DNA of 64,000 bases from Ruegeria aquimaris (GCF_025751555.1 NZ_JAOWLB010000012.1:1-64000); one strand, 5' to 3'. Positions 7,868 through 16,935 are shown, counted from the first letter of the stretch. The notes: generated by a model not told the origin, from the letters alone. Program-made: numbers and translations.

Positions 7868-8488
7868 TCACTCCCAGCGATAGTTGAAGCTGACCGAGAT
7901 GCGTTCTTCTTCGGCCATGTTCATCGGCACTTCGTGGCGCAGCCAGCTTTCCCAGAGCAGCACGTCGCCCACGTCTGGCTTCATATAGATGAAGGGCTGC
8001 AATTCGCGCCGGGCGGTCTTGGTCCGCGTCGGCGCGGCCATCATCCGGCCGGATCGGGGGTCTTCGAGCTTCAGCGCGCTGGCGCCGTCGGGCATCGCGA
8101 CATAGGTGGTGCCCGAGATCACCGAATGCGGGTGCAGGTGACTGGAATGCATGCCCCCCTGCGGCAGGATATTGATCCAGAGATCCTCCAGCACCAGTGC
8201 GCGGCCGTCGAGGTCGAACTCCAGATCGGCGGCAAAGGCCGCCACATGCGCATCAAGCGATTTCACCAGATCAGCAAAGATCGGAAAGCGCCAGGGCAGA
8301 TCGGTGAGGGAGGCATAAGACGTATAACCGGGATAGCCGTTTTCCTCGCACCATTCCTGTCCGGCTTCGTCATCCTCGGCGATGGAATAGCAGGACGCCT
8401 CCATCTCGTCCGGGTCGATGGCAGGGCCATGCTCGGACAGGCGGGCGCGATACAGGCGGGTGACAAAGAGGGATTCGATCTGGGACAT
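7868..8488 (-). CDS. 2-oxoglutarate/Fe(II)-type oxygenase family protein (TIGR02466-like)
   Basis: This 206-residue protein matches the TIGR02466 group of putative 2OG-Fe(II) oxygenases. HSSHLHPHSVISGTTYVAMP supplies the first metal-binding histidines, SWLRHEVPMN the distal histidine, and RISVSFNYRW the 2-oxoglutarate-contacting arginine region. Such proteins have a double-stranded beta-helix and no known substrate. It is followed by the cytochrome gene on the same strand, but the FNR box and hairpin between them suggest separate transcription. Confidence 0.75.
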   Translation of the reverse strand: MSQIESLFVTRLYRARLSEHGPAIDPDEMEASCYSIAEDDEAGQEWCEENGYPGYTSYASLTDLPWRFPIFADLVKSLDAHVAAFAADLEFDLDGRALVLEDLWINILPQGGMHSSHLHPHSVISGTTYVAMPDGASALKLEDPRSGRMMAAPTRTKTARRELQPFIYMKPDVGDVLLWESWLRHEVPMNMAEEERISVSFNYRWE

Positions 8489-8551
8489 GGCCGTGTCATA
8501 GCGTAACCGACCAACCGGCGCGAGGGGCTGTTGTGAAGAACAACTCAGGTT

Positions 8552-9253
8552 TCAAACCGCCCGTGCCAGACCCTCTATCCCGGCATACATGCTGAGTCTG
8601 AGCCAGCGCCCGATCGTCTTTTCCAATCGTTTGTCTCCTGACATGAAAAACCTCCCGCTGTCGATCTCGCGACCGTAAGATATCCGGCCAAGATAGATGC
8701 CGGTCATCACGGACACACCCGTCTCGATGAACAAATCCACCTCAAAGCCGGGATCCGCAGCACACAGTTCCACCGGAACACCCGGACGAACGACCAGCCA
8801 ATAGGTCGACGCAGGGGAGGTTGCGTCCGAAAAGTTGAAACGGACCACGGTTCGGCCCGGCGGCAGCGCATCGACCACGATCCGGTTTCGAAGGGTCCAC
8901 ATCAGGACATCCGCATCGCGGTCTTCCAGCGCCACATCGACAGATACATTGCGCTGCGCCCAACGCGCGAGACCTTCGAGGATCGGGTCCAGTTCGGCGG
9001 CCTTCGCGGTACGGATATAATCAATGACCCCGCTGGCCGGATCATCTATCCGTTCGACAAGCCCATTCTGCTGCATCTCTTTCAGGCGTTTGGCCAGCAG
9101 GGTCGGCGAGATACCCGGCAGACCACGCTTAATATCGTTGAAGCGGGTCGAACCGGTGGAGAGTTCTCCGAGGATCTGAATGGCCCAACGAGGATTAAGG
9201 ACTTCGCAAGCCTTGGAAGTCGGGCAAAAAAGACCAAACGGTTTGGTCGTCAT
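8552..9253 (-). CDS. HxlR-type winged-helix regulator with a C-terminal SCP2-like domain
   Basis: Residues 8-100 form an HxlR (MarR-like) winged helix, starting with CPTSKACEVLNPRWAIQILGEL and continuing RFNDIKRGLPGISPTLLAKRLKEMQQNGLVER. The remaining 130 residues resemble the SCP2-like extension often found in such regulators, possibly a small-molecule pocket. HxlR proteins repress or activate from short dyads near their own promoters. The divergent DUF1127 gene starts 170 bases away, and a GTACAG/CTGTAC dyad sits between them, so that pair is the likely target. Confidence 0.82.
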   Translation of the reverse strand: MTTKPFGLFCPTSKACEVLNPRWAIQILGELSTGSTRFNDIKRGLPGISPTLLAKRLKEMQQNGLVERIDDPASGVIDYIRTAKAAELDPILEGLARWAQRNVSVDVALEDRDADVLMWTLRNRIVVDALPPGRTVVRFNFSDATSPASTYWLVVRPGVPVELCAADPGFEVDLFIETGVSVMTGIYLGRISYGREIDSGRFFMSGDKRLEKTIGRWLRLSMYAGIEGLARAV

Positions 9254-9319
9254 CTCGTACTTCCCTCTTTTGGTCTATTGGGTATGAGACAGTCTATCCG
9301 GGCCCGCGATATCGCTCCA

Positions 9320-9334
9320 GTACAGAAGCTGTAC
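9320..9334. promoter_or_regulatory. candidate HxlR operator
   Basis: GTACAG-AAG-CTGTAC is a perfect 6-bp dyad with a 3-base centre. It lies in the intergenic region between the divergent HxlR regulator and the DUF1127 gene. HxlR-family proteins are known to bind short dyads of this kind. The assignment is inferred from position and symmetry. Confidence 0.5.
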
Positions 9335-9422
9335 CGGTTCTGGTTCACTTCCTACACTACCCCGCGCTAAGATTACGGTGGCACCCTGTCGTCAGATGAA
9401 CCCCGAAGAAGGACCACGACAG

Positions 9423-9671
9423 ATGATCTCGCTCACAGGCGCCGCAACTGAGCAGCCCCGTTTTCAGAACGCCCTTTCCATCAACCGGCTCCATTTACTT
9501 GGCCAAGGTCTGTTGAGCCGTTGGCAGGTGGTAGCTGCGCTGTCACCGCTATCGGATCATGGATTGCGCGACATCGGTCTGACACGTGACGATCTCAGGT
9601 CAATTGCACGCGACACCGGCAGCATCGACCGGATCGAACAGACGCGGATCCGACAGTCCAGAAACTGGTAG
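9423..9671 (+). CDS. DUF1127 (YjiS-like) small protein
   Basis: The 82-residue product contains LSPLSDHGLRDIGLTRDDLRSIA, the DUF1127 signature (L..L.DH.L.DIGL.R.D). DUF1127 proteins are small and arginine-rich. Studies in alphaproteobacteria link short members to RNA turnover, phosphate and carbon metabolism; this longer form has an extra N-terminal 40 residues of unknown role. The start at 9423 has an AAGGA site 9 bases ahead. An upstream in-frame ATG at 9378 is less likely. It is divergent from the HxlR regulator. Confidence 0.8.
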   Translation: MISLTGAATEQPRFQNALSINRLHLLGQGLLSRWQVVAALSPLSDHGLRDIGLTRDDLRSIARDTGSIDRIEQTRIRQSRNW

Positions 9672-9686
9672 AATGCATGGCACTGA

Positions 9687-9720
9687 ACAAAAAAGGGCCC
9701 GTCGGGAAATCGGCGGGTCT
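9687..9720 (-). terminator. Rho-independent terminator after the AA_synth gene
   Basis: On the minus strand GACCCGCCG pairs imperfectly with CGACGGGCC and is followed by TTTTTT. It lies 25 bases past the stop of the AA_synth gene at 9745 and also ends the region facing the convergent DUF1127 gene. Confidence 0.75.
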
Positions 9721-9744
9721 CCTTATGGTTTTGCGCACCACTTT

Positions 9745-10308
9745 TCACCCGTTGCCTGTTCTGGTCTGGACCGGACCCTTGCCGCAGCGGGGGATCGGGC
9801 GACCGCCGTCAGCATAGGCCAGGCACATGACAATCTCGTCCGGGCCCGGTGCATCCGCCATAACCAGAGTCATCGTGTCGAAATGATCAAATGACCACGG
9901 GTTGTCCTTGTGACCCAGCGGCAGGTCAATCGTTGTGCCCGGACCGCCCAGTTTTACATTGGAAGGGATCACCGCCGCCCCGCCGCCCGCTGCCGCGCGC
10001 ATCGGCGCGCCCAGTTTGGGATGCACGACCGCCCCGCCCTGTTCCATGTCGCCATTTGCCCCGACAATCGCAGCCTTGCCATAGGAAATCGGGGGATTTC
10101 CCAATTCGGCGATTGCCTGCCGTGCCAAAACCTCGCCCAATTCGCGACCGATCTCGAACAGGGGCGAGAGGTCACGAAAGAACCGTCCCGCCAGGGGGTT
10201 GCGAAAAGCGGCCATGACAGCCACCCGGGTCACGGGATGGCAAGGTTCACCGAAGGCATCCGCAGTAATGATTTCACGTTGAAAAACGGTCTTGCGGGGC
10301 TGCACCAT
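9745..10308 (-). CDS. amino acid synthesis family (PF06684) protein
   Basis: The 187-residue protein fits the AA_synth (DUF1185) family, with ITADAFGEPCHPVTRVAVMAAFRNPLAGRF at the N-terminus and AELGNPPISYGKAAIVGANGDMEQG and HPKLGAPMRAAAGGGAAVIPS in the middle. Family members are small alpha/beta proteins found near amidohydrolase or peptide-use genes; the biochemical activity is not established despite the name. Here it sits alone between the rplP terminator and its own terminator, inside the region that separates the two ribosomal blocks. Confidence 0.75.
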   Translation of the reverse strand: MVQPRKTVFQREIITADAFGEPCHPVTRVAVMAAFRNPLAGRFFRDLSPLFEIGRELGEVLARQAIAELGNPPISYGKAAIVGANGDMEQGGAVVHPKLGAPMRAAAGGGAAVIPSNVKLGGPGTTIDLPLGHKDNPWSFDHFDTMTLVMADAPGPDEIVMCLAYADGGRPIPRCGKGPVQTRTGNG

Positions 10309-10352
10309 GGGTCACCTCCGGACACGGAATGCGCATAGGCTACGATGGATAC

Positions 10353-10392
10353 TGAAAAAGAAAAACCCCCGCCGGTGTTCCGGCGGGGGTTT
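10353..10392 (-). terminator. Rho-independent terminator after rplP
   Basis: The minus strand shows AAACCCCCGCCGG, a 4-base loop, CCGGCGGGGGTTT and then TTCTTTTTC. The stem is perfect over more than 10 pairs. It lies 26 bases downstream of the rplP stop and ends the first ribosomal block. Confidence 0.93.
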
Positions 10393-10417
10393 CGATGTCT
10401 TGTCGATAAGACCGGAA

Positions 10418-10831
10418 TTACCAGTCTTCGCGAACGACCACGCGGGTCTTGATCGGCAGTTTCATCGCGGCGAGGCGCAGCGCCTCGCGGGCGATGTCCT
10501 CGCCCACACCGTCGATTTCAAACATCACCCGGCCCGGCTTCACCTTGCAGGCCCAGTAATCGACCGAACCCTTACCTTTACCCATCCGAACCTCGGTGGG
10601 TTTCGAGGTCACCGGGGTATCCGGGAAGATCCGGATCCAGACACGGCCCTGACGCTTCATGTGACGCGTCATGGCACGGCGGGCGGCCTCGATCTGGCGC
10701 GCGGTGACGCGCTCGGGCTCAAGTGCCTTCAGGCCGAAGGTGCCGAAGTTCAGGTCGGAACCGCCCTTGGCTTCGCCATGGATACGGCCCTTGAACATCT
10801 TGCGGAATTTAGTGCGCTTTGGTTGCAGCAT
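10418..10831 (-). CDS. rplP: 50S ribosomal protein L16
   Basis: The 137-residue protein starts [16 protein letters not shown] and has the L16 core [26 protein letters not shown] and [23 protein letters not shown]16 organises the A-site side of the peptidyl transferase centre. The arginine of the GRVWIR.FPD region is where YcfD-type hydroxylases act in enterobacteria. It follows rpsC by 12 bases and is the last gene before a strong terminator, which is unusual because rpmC normally follows. Confidence 0.98.
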   Translation of the reverse strand: MLQPKRTKFRKMFKGRIHGEAKGGSDLNFGTFGLKALEPERVTARQIEAARRAMTRHMKRQGRVWIRIFPDTPVTSKPTEVRMGKGKGSVDYWACKVKPGRVMFEIDGVGEDIAREALRLAAMKLPIKTRVVVREDW

Positions 10832-10843
10832 CTCTAATCCTCC

Positions 10844-11551
10844 TTAGCGGCGGCCACCGGCGCCACGCGGGGCCGGACCGTCCTGGAGTTCCTGTGCTTT
10901 GCGATCACGCGCCTGCGGGTCGTGCTCCATGATCTCGCCCTTGAAGATCCAGACCTTGATCCCGATGATCCCGTAGGGGGTCGAGGCTTCGGCCAGGGCG
11001 TAGTCGATGTCGGCACGCAGGGTGTGCAGCGGAACGCGGCCTTCGCGGTACCATTCGGTACGGGCGATCTCGGCACCGCCCAGACGGCCGGCGACGTTCA
11101 CCCGGATACCCAGGGCACCCATCCGCATGGCGTTCTGCACGGCGCGCTTCATGGCGCGGCGGAAGGACACCCGGCGCTCGAGCTGCTGCGCGATCGACTC
11201 GGCGACCAGCTGCGCATCCATCTCGGGCTTGCGAACTTCGACGATGTTCAGGTGCAGTTCGCTGTCGGTGATGTTCGCCAGCTTCTTGCGCAGGGTTTCG
11301 ATGTCTGCGCCTTTCTTGCCGATGATCACGCCCGGACGCGCGGTGTGGATCGTCACGCGGCACTTCTTGTGCGGACGTTCGATGATCACACGGGCCACGC
11401 CGGCCTGTTTGCACTCTTCCTTGATGAACTCGCGGATCTTGAGATCCTCGAGCAGCAGATTGCCGTAGTCCTTGGTATCTGCGTACCAACGGCTGTCCCA
11501 GGTGCGGTTGACCTGAAGGCGCATGCCGATCGGATTGACCTTATGTCCCAT
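10844..11551 (-). CDS. rpsC: 30S ribosomal protein S3
   Basis: This 235-residue protein begins [24 protein letters not shown]. The KH domain spans about residues 40-110 ([26 protein letters not shown]), and the C-terminal S3 domain contains [38 protein letters not shown]3 lines the mRNA entry channel and has helicase activity with S4 and S5. Its ATG overlaps the rplV stop in a TAATG arrangement, implying coupled translation. Confidence 0.98.
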   Translation of the reverse strand: MGHKVNPIGMRLQVNRTWDSRWYADTKDYGNLLLEDLKIREFIKEECKQAGVARVIIERPHKKCRVTIHTARPGVIIGKKGADIETLRKKLANITDSELHLNIVEVRKPEMDAQLVAESIAQQLERRVSFRRAMKRAVQNAMRMGALGIRVNVAGRLGGAEIARTEWYREGRVPLHTLRADIDYALAEASTPYGIIGIKVWIFKGEIMEHDPQARDRKAQELQDGPAPRGAGGRR

Positions 11552-11931
11552 TAGGCTTGCTCCTCTACCTGACGCACCTTGATCGTGAGTTCCGAGAACG
11601 GCTTCATGATCTTGCCGAACCGGCCACGTGCCCGCGGACGACCGCGCTTCATGATCAGGTTCTTGCCCACGTAGGCCTCGGCGACGATCAGTTCATCGAC
11701 GTCCAGGTTGTGGTTGTTCTCGGCGTTCGCGATGGCGGATTGAAGGCATTTCTTCACGTCCTGCGCGATCCGCTTGTTCGAGAAGGTGAGATCGGTCAGC
11801 GCCTTCTCGACCTTCTTGCCACGGATCATCTGAGCCACCAGGTTCAGTTTCTGCGGCGAAGTACGGAGCATGCGCAGTTTTGCCATTGCTTCGTTGTCTG
11901 CCACGCGGCGGGGGTTCTTTTCCTTGCCCAT
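11551..11931 (-). CDS. rplV: 50S ribosomal protein L22
   Basis: The 126-residue product contains [38 protein letters not shown] and ends with the beta-hairpin segment [27 protein letters not shown], which lines the exit tunnel. Mutations in this hairpin cause macrolide resistance in other bacteria; nothing unusual is seen here. The N-terminus [15 protein letters not shown] is a short roseobacter-type extension. The TAATG stop/start overlap couples it to rpsC. Confidence 0.97.
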   Translation of the reverse strand: MGKEKNPRRVADNEAMAKLRMLRTSPQKLNLVAQMIRGKKVEKALTDLTFSNKRIAQDVKKCLQSAIANAENNHNLDVDELIVAEAYVGKNLIMKRGRPRARGRFGKIMKPFSELTIKVRQVEEQA

Positions 11932-11934
11932 GAC

Positions 11935-12213
11935 TTACTTCCGCTTCGCTTTTTTGTCCGCCGCATGGCCGTAATAGGTCCGGGTCGGCGAGTATTCACC
12001 GAACTTCTGACCGATCATGTCCTCGGAGACGTTGACGGGGATGTGTTTCTGGCCGTTGTACACACCAAAGGTCAGACCCACGAACTGGGGCAGAATGGTG
12101 GAACGACGCGACCAGATCTTGATGACTTCGTTACGGCCCGACTCGCGCGCTGCTGCTGCCTTTTTAAGGACATAAGCATCGACGAAAGGACCCTTCCAAA
12201 CAGAGCGAGACAT
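11935..12213 (-). CDS. rpsS: 30S ribosomal protein S19
   Basis: At 92 residues it starts [19 protein letters not shown] and has the conserved [45 protein letters not shown] region, which I cite by its ends only in spirit of family match. S19 forms a complex with S13 and contacts A- and P-site tRNAs in the 30S head. It lies 3 bases after rplB and 3 bases before rplV. Confidence 0.97.
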   Translation of the reverse strand: MSRSVWKGPFVDAYVLKKAAAARESGRNEVIKIWSRRSTILPQFVGLTFGVYNGQKHIPVNVSEDMIGQKFGEYSPTRTYYGHAADKKAKRK

Positions 12214-12216
12214 TGC

Positions 12217-13059
12217 TTAACGCCCTTTCTTCTTGGCGTGACGCGAGCGGATGATCAGCTTTTGCGACGCTTTGTTCTTGTTCCGGGTACGGGTACCCTT
12301 GGTGTCCTTGCCCCACGGGGTCACCGGCGTACGGCCACCCGAGGTGCGACCCTCACCACCACCATGGGGGTGGTCGATCGGGTTCATTGCGACACCGCGG
12401 ACCGACGGACGGATGCCCTTGTGGCGCATACGACCGGCTTTACCGTAGTTCTGGTTGCTGTTGTCGGGGTTCGACACGGCACCGACGGTGGCCATGCATT
12501 CCTGACGCACCATGCGCAGTTCGCCCGAGCTCAGACGGATCTGAGCATAGCCGCCATCGCGACCAACGAACTGAGCGTAGGTGCCGGCGGCACGTGCGAT
12601 CTGACCGCCCTTGCCGGGCTTCATCTCGATGTTGTGCACGATGGTACCGATCGGCATGCCCGAGAAGGGCATCGCGTTGCCCGGCTTGATGTCGGCCTTG
12701 GCCGACGCGATGACCTGGTCACCGACTGCCAGACGCTGCGGTGCGAGGATATAGGCCTGTTCGCCATCCTCGTACTTGACCAGCGCGATGAATGCGGTCC
12801 GGTTCGGATCGTACTCGATCCGCTCGACGGTGGCCGCCACATCGAATTTGTTCCGTTTGAAGTCAACGATCCGGTAGAGGCGTTTTGCCCCACCACCGCG
12901 GCGACGCGAGGTGATCCGTCCGGTGTTGTTCCGGCCGCCCGATTTCGTCAGACCCTCGGTGAGGGACTTGACAGGACGTCCTTTGTACAGCTCCGAACGG
13001 TCGATCAGCACCAGCCCGCGCTGGCCCGGCGTCGTCGGCTTATACGACTTGAGTGCCAT
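12217..13059 (-). CDS. rplB: 50S ribosomal protein L2
   Basis: The 280-residue protein starts [20 protein letters not shown]. It has the RNA-binding OB and SH3-like domains and the conserved [15 protein letters not shown] block near residue 225, whose histidine is essential for peptidyl transferase function in E. coli. It is the first gene of this ribosomal block; rplW, rplD, rplC and rpsJ, which usually precede it, are not upstream in the window. A structured leader of about 170 bases, with a terminator-like hairpin, lies before it. Confidence 0.98.
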   Translation of the reverse strand: MALKSYKPTTPGQRGLVLIDRSELYKGRPVKSLTEGLTKSGGRNNTGRITSRRRGGGAKRLYRIVDFKRNKFDVAATVERIEYDPNRTAFIALVKYEDGEQAYILAPQRLAVGDQVIASAKADIKPGNAMPFSGMPIGTIVHNIEMKPGKGGQIARAAGTYAQFVGRDGGYAQIRLSSGELRMVRQECMATVGAVSNPDNSNQNYGKAGRMRHKGIRPSVRGVAMNPIDHPHGGGEGRTSGGRTPVTPWGKDTKGTRTRNKNKASQKLIIRSRHAKKKGR

Positions 13060-13316
13060 GCTTTCTGTCTTCCGTTTAGCGTGCAGCGGGTGATCCCGCC
13101 GCTATGTTTGAGGCCCCCGTAGGTGCCAGTGGTATAGGGCCCCGAAGGTCCCCGGCTGAAAAAACCAAGCACCCCGGAACGAATCCCGGGGCGCAAGATT
13201 GGGTGCATGTAGCAGGGTTGTTTGGGGGTGTCTATAGGGCGGGGCCGGATTTGTTGGCGCCCTGAAACGGCCGGTCGGGGCATGGCACACCGCCCCTTCT
13301 ACGGCCGTTTCCGACC
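13060..13316 (-). promoter_or_regulatory. structured leader/promoter region of the rplB block
   Basis: Reading the minus strand toward rplB there is a TATAGA box at 13231-13236 with no good -35, then the terminator-like hairpin at 13159-13194, then two more GC-rich dyads (around 13139-13156 and 13113-13137) before the start codon. No protein-coding frame is supported. The arrangement would suit an autoregulated ribosomal leader, but the hairpin may simply end transcription of the upstream P-loop gene. Confidence 0.45.
13159..13194 (-). terminator. terminator-like hairpin upstream of rplB
   Basis: On the minus strand GCGCCCCGG pairs with CCGGGGTGC (one G-U pair), followed after four bases by TTTTTT. 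It is 123 bases downstream of the P-loop kinase stop and 100 bases upstream of rplB. It is either that gene's terminator or an attenuator of the ribosomal block. Confidence 0.75.
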
Positions 13317-13805
13317 TTAAGTATGAACGACGATATTGAAGCCTTCTTCGGCCGTGGGCGCAACGAAGTGTCGGGTGATCTGTTCGAACTGCGCGTCGGT
13401 GACTTTGAAATTGTGATCTCCGGCCACATTACGGCGACGCAGCCGGGCCTTGCAGACCTCATCCTGCACATCGAGATAATGCAACGTGTGCGGCACGGCC
13501 GAACTGTCGGCCAACGCGCGCATCCAGCGCCGCTGCTCGACCGTGTTGGCGGGAAAGTCCAGAATCACTGTCACACCAGCTGACAGCAGCTTAAGCACAT
13601 GAGGAGCGACCGCCTGTTTCAGGCGGGTTGACAGACGGAGGTAATCGGGAATCGTCCGCAACTCTTCGGAATAAAGAATGTGCAGCCAGTCATCCTCGGA
13701 CAGGATCACGGCACGATGGCGGGCGGCAAGGGATCTGGACAGCGTCGATTTTCCGGCCGCGATCTTGCCGCAAAGGAAATGTAGCTCCGCCTTTGCCCTG
13801 TCCAT
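13317..13805 (-). CDS. P-loop ATP-binding protein (predicted small kinase)
   Basis: This 162-residue protein starts MDRAKAELHFLCGKIAAGKST, with the Walker A motif GKIAAGKST at residues 13-21. It continues with LSEDDWLHILYSEEL, a pattern seen in the zeta-toxin/COG0645-like group of small kinases. A later arginine-rich LRRRN segment may be a lid. The substrate is unknown. The open frame extends 59 codons upstream, but that part shows no conserved features, so 13805 is chosen. It is divergent from rimP. No antitoxin-like gene adjoins it, so a toxin role is not supported. Confidence 0.7.
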   Translation of the reverse strand: MDRAKAELHFLCGKIAAGKSTLSRSLAARHRAVILSEDDWLHILYSEELRTIPDYLRLSTRLKQAVAPHVLKLLSAGVTVILDFPANTVEQRRWMRALADSSAVPHTLHYLDVQDEVCKARLRRRNVAGDHNFKVTDAQFEQITRHFVAPTAEEGFNIVVHT

Positions 13806-13992
13806 TTTTTCGCCACACCCTTCGTGCAACACCGATAGTCCCGTCCCGACATAAGGGATAAGGGAAGGAGAGGAAAAGCCCGACCCGTCAGCCGATTGCC
13901 GTTCCCCCCTTGCAGAACCGGCCTGTCCCGCGTATATGGCTTGACAACAGCGGCACGTCGGGCACTGGCCCCGGGGTTCCACCGGAAAATTC

Positions 13993-14016
13993 GACGGGCC
14001 GCGCGCCCGTTTTTTT
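13993..14016 (+). terminator. intrinsic terminator/attenuator just before rimP
   Basis: ACGGGC-CGCGC-GCCCGT is a perfect 6-bp stem followed by seven T residues, ending only 17 bases before the first rimP start codon. No gene on the plus strand ends just upstream, so it fits a leader attenuator better than a normal terminator. It could regulate the rimP-nusA-infB operon, for example by NusA feedback. Confidence 0.7.
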
Positions 14017-14033
14017 GTGCCCGAAAGTGGCTG

Positions 14034-14669
14034 ATGACCCTGATGACCAACACTCTGATAGCAAAGGCCGCCATCGACCGGCGCCTGGCCGAGATCGTCG
14101 GCCCCGTGATCGAGGACCTCGGTTACGAGCTTGTGCGAATCCGTCTGATGAGCGGCAAGTCGACCACATTGCAGATCATGGCCGACAAGCCCGATGGCGG
14201 AATCGAGGTGGATGACTGTGCCGAGATTTCCAACGCGGTCAGCGCCACGCTGGATGTCGAGGACCCGATCCTGGATGCCTACACGCTGGAAGTATCAAGC
14301 CCCGGCATCGACCGGCCGCTGACCCGGCTCAAGGACTTCGAGATGTTCGAAGGCTATGAGGCCCGGATCGAGACAAGCGAGCTGATCGACGGGCGCCGCC
14401 GGTTCAAGGGTGAACTCGCCGGTGTCGAAGGCGACGAAGTTCTGATCAATATCGAACAGGGCAGCGAGACGGTGACCATCGGCCTGCAATTCGACTGGCT
14501 GAGCGATGCCAAGCTGGTGCTGACCGATGACCTGATCAAGGAAATGCTGCGCCAGCGCAAAGCCGCCGGCGTGCTGAACGAAGAACAATTCGACGAGATC
14601 GTAGAGGAAGCGCCCGAAACGGGTGACGAGACCATGGCCCTGGACGGGTCCGAAGAGGAGACGAAGTAA
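14034..14669 (+). CDS. rimP: ribosome maturation factor RimP
   Basis: The 211-residue product contains [21 protein letters not shown], the RimP N-terminal domain, followed by the conserved [20 protein letters not shown] and [16 protein letters not shown]. The C-terminal SH3-like domain carries [18 protein letters not shown]. It ends in an acidic tail typical of alphaproteobacteria. RimP assists 30S maturation. ATGs at 14034 and 14043 are both possible. The stop overlaps nusA as TAATG. The gene heads the rimP-nusA-ylxR-infB operon. Confidence 0.95.
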   Translation: MTLMTNTLIAKAAIDRRLAEIVGPVIEDLGYELVRIRLMSGKSTTLQIMADKPDGGIEVDDCAEISNAVSATLDVEDPILDAYTLEVSSPGIDRPLTRLKDFEMFEGYEARIETSELIDGRRRFKGELAGVEGDEVLINIEQGSETVTIGLQFDWLSDAKLVLTDDLIKEMLRQRKAAGVLNEEQFDEIVEEAPETGDETMALDGSEEETK

Positions 14670-16288
14670 TGGCAATCACCTCTGCAAACCAGCTAGAGCT
14701 GTTGCAAACTGCCGAGGCCGTGGCCCGTGAAAAGATGATCGACCCCGGTCTGGTCGTCGCCGCGATGGAAGAGAGCCTCGCCCGTGCCGCCAAGAGCCGC
14801 TACGGCAGCGAGATGGACATCCGGGTGAAGATCGACCGCAAGACCGGTCGCGCCACCTTTACCCGCGTGCGCACCGTGGTTGCCGACGAAGAGTTGGAGA
14901 ACTATCAGGCCGAGATGACCGTCGAGCAGGCGCGTCAGTACATGGAGAACCCGGAAATCGGTGACGTCTATGTCGAAGAGGTGCCGCCGGTCGAGATGGG
15001 CCGGATTGCGGCGCAAAGCGCCAAGCAGGTGATCCTGCAAAAAGTGCGCGAGGCGGAACGCGATCGCCAGTACGAGGAATTCAAGGACCGTGCAGGCACC
15101 ATCATCAACGGTCAGGTCAAGCGTGAAGAATACGGCAATGTCATCGTCGATGTAGGCGCTGGCGAAGCCATCCTGCGCCGTAACGAGAAGATCGGCCGCG
15201 AAAGCTATCGCCCGAACGATCGCATTCGCTGCTATGTCAAGGACGTGCGCCGCGAGCCGCGCGGACCGCAGATCTTCCTCAGCCGTACCGCTCCGGAATT
15301 CATGGCTGAACTGTTCAAGATGGAAGTGCCGGAAATCTATGATGGCATCATCGAGATCAAGGCCGTTGCCCGCGACCCCGGTTCGCGCGCCAAGATCGCC
15401 GTGATCTCTTATGACAATTCGATCGACCCCGTGGGTGCCTGCGTCGGCATGCGCGGCAGCCGCGTCCAGGCGGTGGTGAACGAGCTTCAGGGCGAAAAGA
15501 TCGACATCATCCCGTGGAACGAGGATCAGCCGACCTTCCTGGTGAACGCGCTTCAACCTGCCGAAGTGTCCAAGGTCGTGCTGGACGAAGAGGCCGGCAA
15601 GATCGAGGTCGTGGTCCCCGAAGAGCAACTGAGCCTGGCCATCGGTCGTCGCGGCCAGAACGTGCGCCTGGCCAGCCAGCTGACCGGTCTGGACATCGAC
15701 ATCATGACCGAAGCCGAGGAATCGGCGCGCCGTCAGAAAGAATTCGAGAGCCGCACCGCGCTGTTCATGGAAACCCTCGATCTGGACGAGTTCTTTGCCC
15801 AGCTGCTGGTTTCCGAGGGCTTCACCAATCTCGAAGAGGTCGCCTATGTCGAACTGGACGAACTGCTGGTGATCGACGGAGTGGATGAAGGCACCGCCGA
15901 GGAACTTCAGGCCCGCGCCCGCGATTACCTGGAGGCACAGGCCAAGGCAGCGCTGGAAAACGCGCGCGCGCTGGGTGCCGAGGACAGCCTGATCAACTTC
16001 GAAGGTCTGACCCCGCAGATGGTCGAGGCGCTGGCGAAGGATGGCGTCAAGAACTTGGAAGATTTCGCGACCTGCGCCGACTGGGAACTGGCAGGCGGCT
16101 GGACCACGGTCGATGGTCAGCGTGTCAAGGATGACGGCATTCTGGAGCCCTTTGATGTGTCTCTCGAAGAGGCGCAGGACATGGTGATGACCGCCCGCGT
16201 CATGCTGGGCTGGGTCGATCCCGAAGACCTGACAGCCGATGAGGCTGACGTCGAAGAAGCGGCAGACGACGAGGAGGCCGGGGCCTGA
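14669..16288 (+). CDS. nusA: transcription termination/antitermination protein NusA
   Basis: The 539-residue protein has the RNA-polymerase-binding N-terminal domain (about 1-125), an S1 domain (about 130-200, with [27 protein letters not shown]), two KH domains ([22 protein letters not shown] and [20 protein letters not shown]), and two C-terminal helix-hairpin-helix repeats. The C-terminal acidic stretch ([16 protein letters not shown]) is typical of the group. NusA modulates pausing, termination and rRNA antitermination. It is translationally coupled to rimP. Confidence 0.97.
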   Translation: MAITSANQLELLQTAEAVAREKMIDPGLVVAAMEESLARAAKSRYGSEMDIRVKIDRKTGRATFTRVRTVVADEELENYQAEMTVEQARQYMENPEIGDVYVEEVPPVEMGRIAAQSAKQVILQKVREAERDRQYEEFKDRAGTIINGQVKREEYGNVIVDVGAGEAILRRNEKIGRESYRPNDRIRCYVKDVRREPRGPQIFLSRTAPEFMAELFKMEVPEIYDGIIEIKAVARDPGSRAKIAVISYDNSIDPVGACVGMRGSRVQAVVNELQGEKIDIIPWNEDQPTFLVNALQPAEVSKVVLDEEAGKIEVVVPEEQLSLAIGRRGQNVRLASQLTGLDIDIMTEAEESARRQKEFESRTALFMETLDLDEFFAQLLVSEGFTNLEEVAYVELDELLVIDGVDEGTAEELQARARDYLEAQAKAALENARALGAEDSLINFEGLTPQMVEALAKDGVKNLEDFATCADWELAGGWTTVDGQRVKDDGILEPFDVSLEEAQDMVMTARVMLGWVDPEDLTADEADVEEAADDEEAGA

Positions 16289-16311
16289 TCCCAGGCCCCA
16301 TGGAGACCGAC

Positions 16312-16935
16312 ATGACCCGTGGTGGCGCAACCAAGGATCGGCCGGAGGGCCCGGAACGCAAGTGTATCGCCACGGGCGAAGCACAGCCGCGTCACGGGCT
16401 GATCCGCTTTGTCGCCGGTCCCGATGGCCAGGTGGTGCCCGACATCGCGGGCAAGCTGCCGGGCCGGGGCACTTATGTTGCCGCCGACCGGGCCGCTCTG
16501 AAAAAGGCCGTGGACAAGAAGCTCTTTGCCCGCAGCCTGAAAATGCCGGTCACGGTACCGGCGGACCTGGTGGACGAGGTCGAACGGCAGCTGATCCGCC
16601 GGGTGGTCGAGACCATCAGCCTGGCCCGCAAGTCGGGCGCTGCGGTTTCGGGCTATGAAAAGGTCAAGACCTGGCTGGACAAGGAAGAGGCCCATGTGCT
16701 GATCCAGGCCTCTGACGGGTCAGGCCGCGGCAAGTCGAAACTGAGTACGCCGCATTTCGGCAAGTACATCGGCTGGCTCACCGCAGATGAATTGGGCATG
16801 GCCTTTGGCCGCCAAACAGTGATACATGCGGCGCTGGCCTCTGGTGGACTCGCCAAACGTGTTGTAGAGGAAGCGCAACGCCTGAAAGGGATGCGCAAAA
16901 CGGATGACGGCGGCAAGGGCCGCGCGGAAGGGTAA
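16312..16935 (+). CDS. YlxR/DUF448 RNA-binding protein with L7Ae-like C-terminal domain
   Basis: Residues 1-85 are a YlxR (DUF448) domain, seen as [41 protein letters not shown]. Residues 95-190 resemble the L7Ae/YlxQ RNA-binding fold. Fusion of YlxR and YlxQ is usual in alphaproteobacteria. YlxR proteins have been linked to RNase P and to nucleoid binding in other bacteria. The start at 16312 (MTRGG) is preferred; 16300 is also open. It lies between nusA and infB as expected. Confidence 0.88.
   Translation: MTRGGATKDRPEGPERKCIATGEAQPRHGLIRFVAGPDGQVVPDIAGKLPGRGTYVAADRAALKKAVDKKLFARSLKMPVTVPADLVDEVERQLIRRVVETISLARKSGAAVSGYEKVKTWLDKEEAHVLIQASDGSGRGKSKLSTPHFGKYIGWLTADELGMAFGRQTVIHAALASGGLAKRVVEEAQRLKGMRKTDDGGKGRAEG

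Noticed and set aside
10353-13194. Assembly error as the cause of the split ribosomal operon
   Set aside because: Each block has proper terminators and the second has its own strong promoter at the right distance, which suggests a genuine arrangement; only comparison with other genomes would settle it.
13317-13805. P-loop protein as a zeta-type toxin
   Set aside because: Only the Walker A and general fold match; no antitoxin gene is adjacent, so a toxin-antitoxin call is not supported.
14693-16384. 563-codon minus-strand frame opposite nusA
   Set aside because: Antisense shadow of nusA; no family features and no ribosome site.
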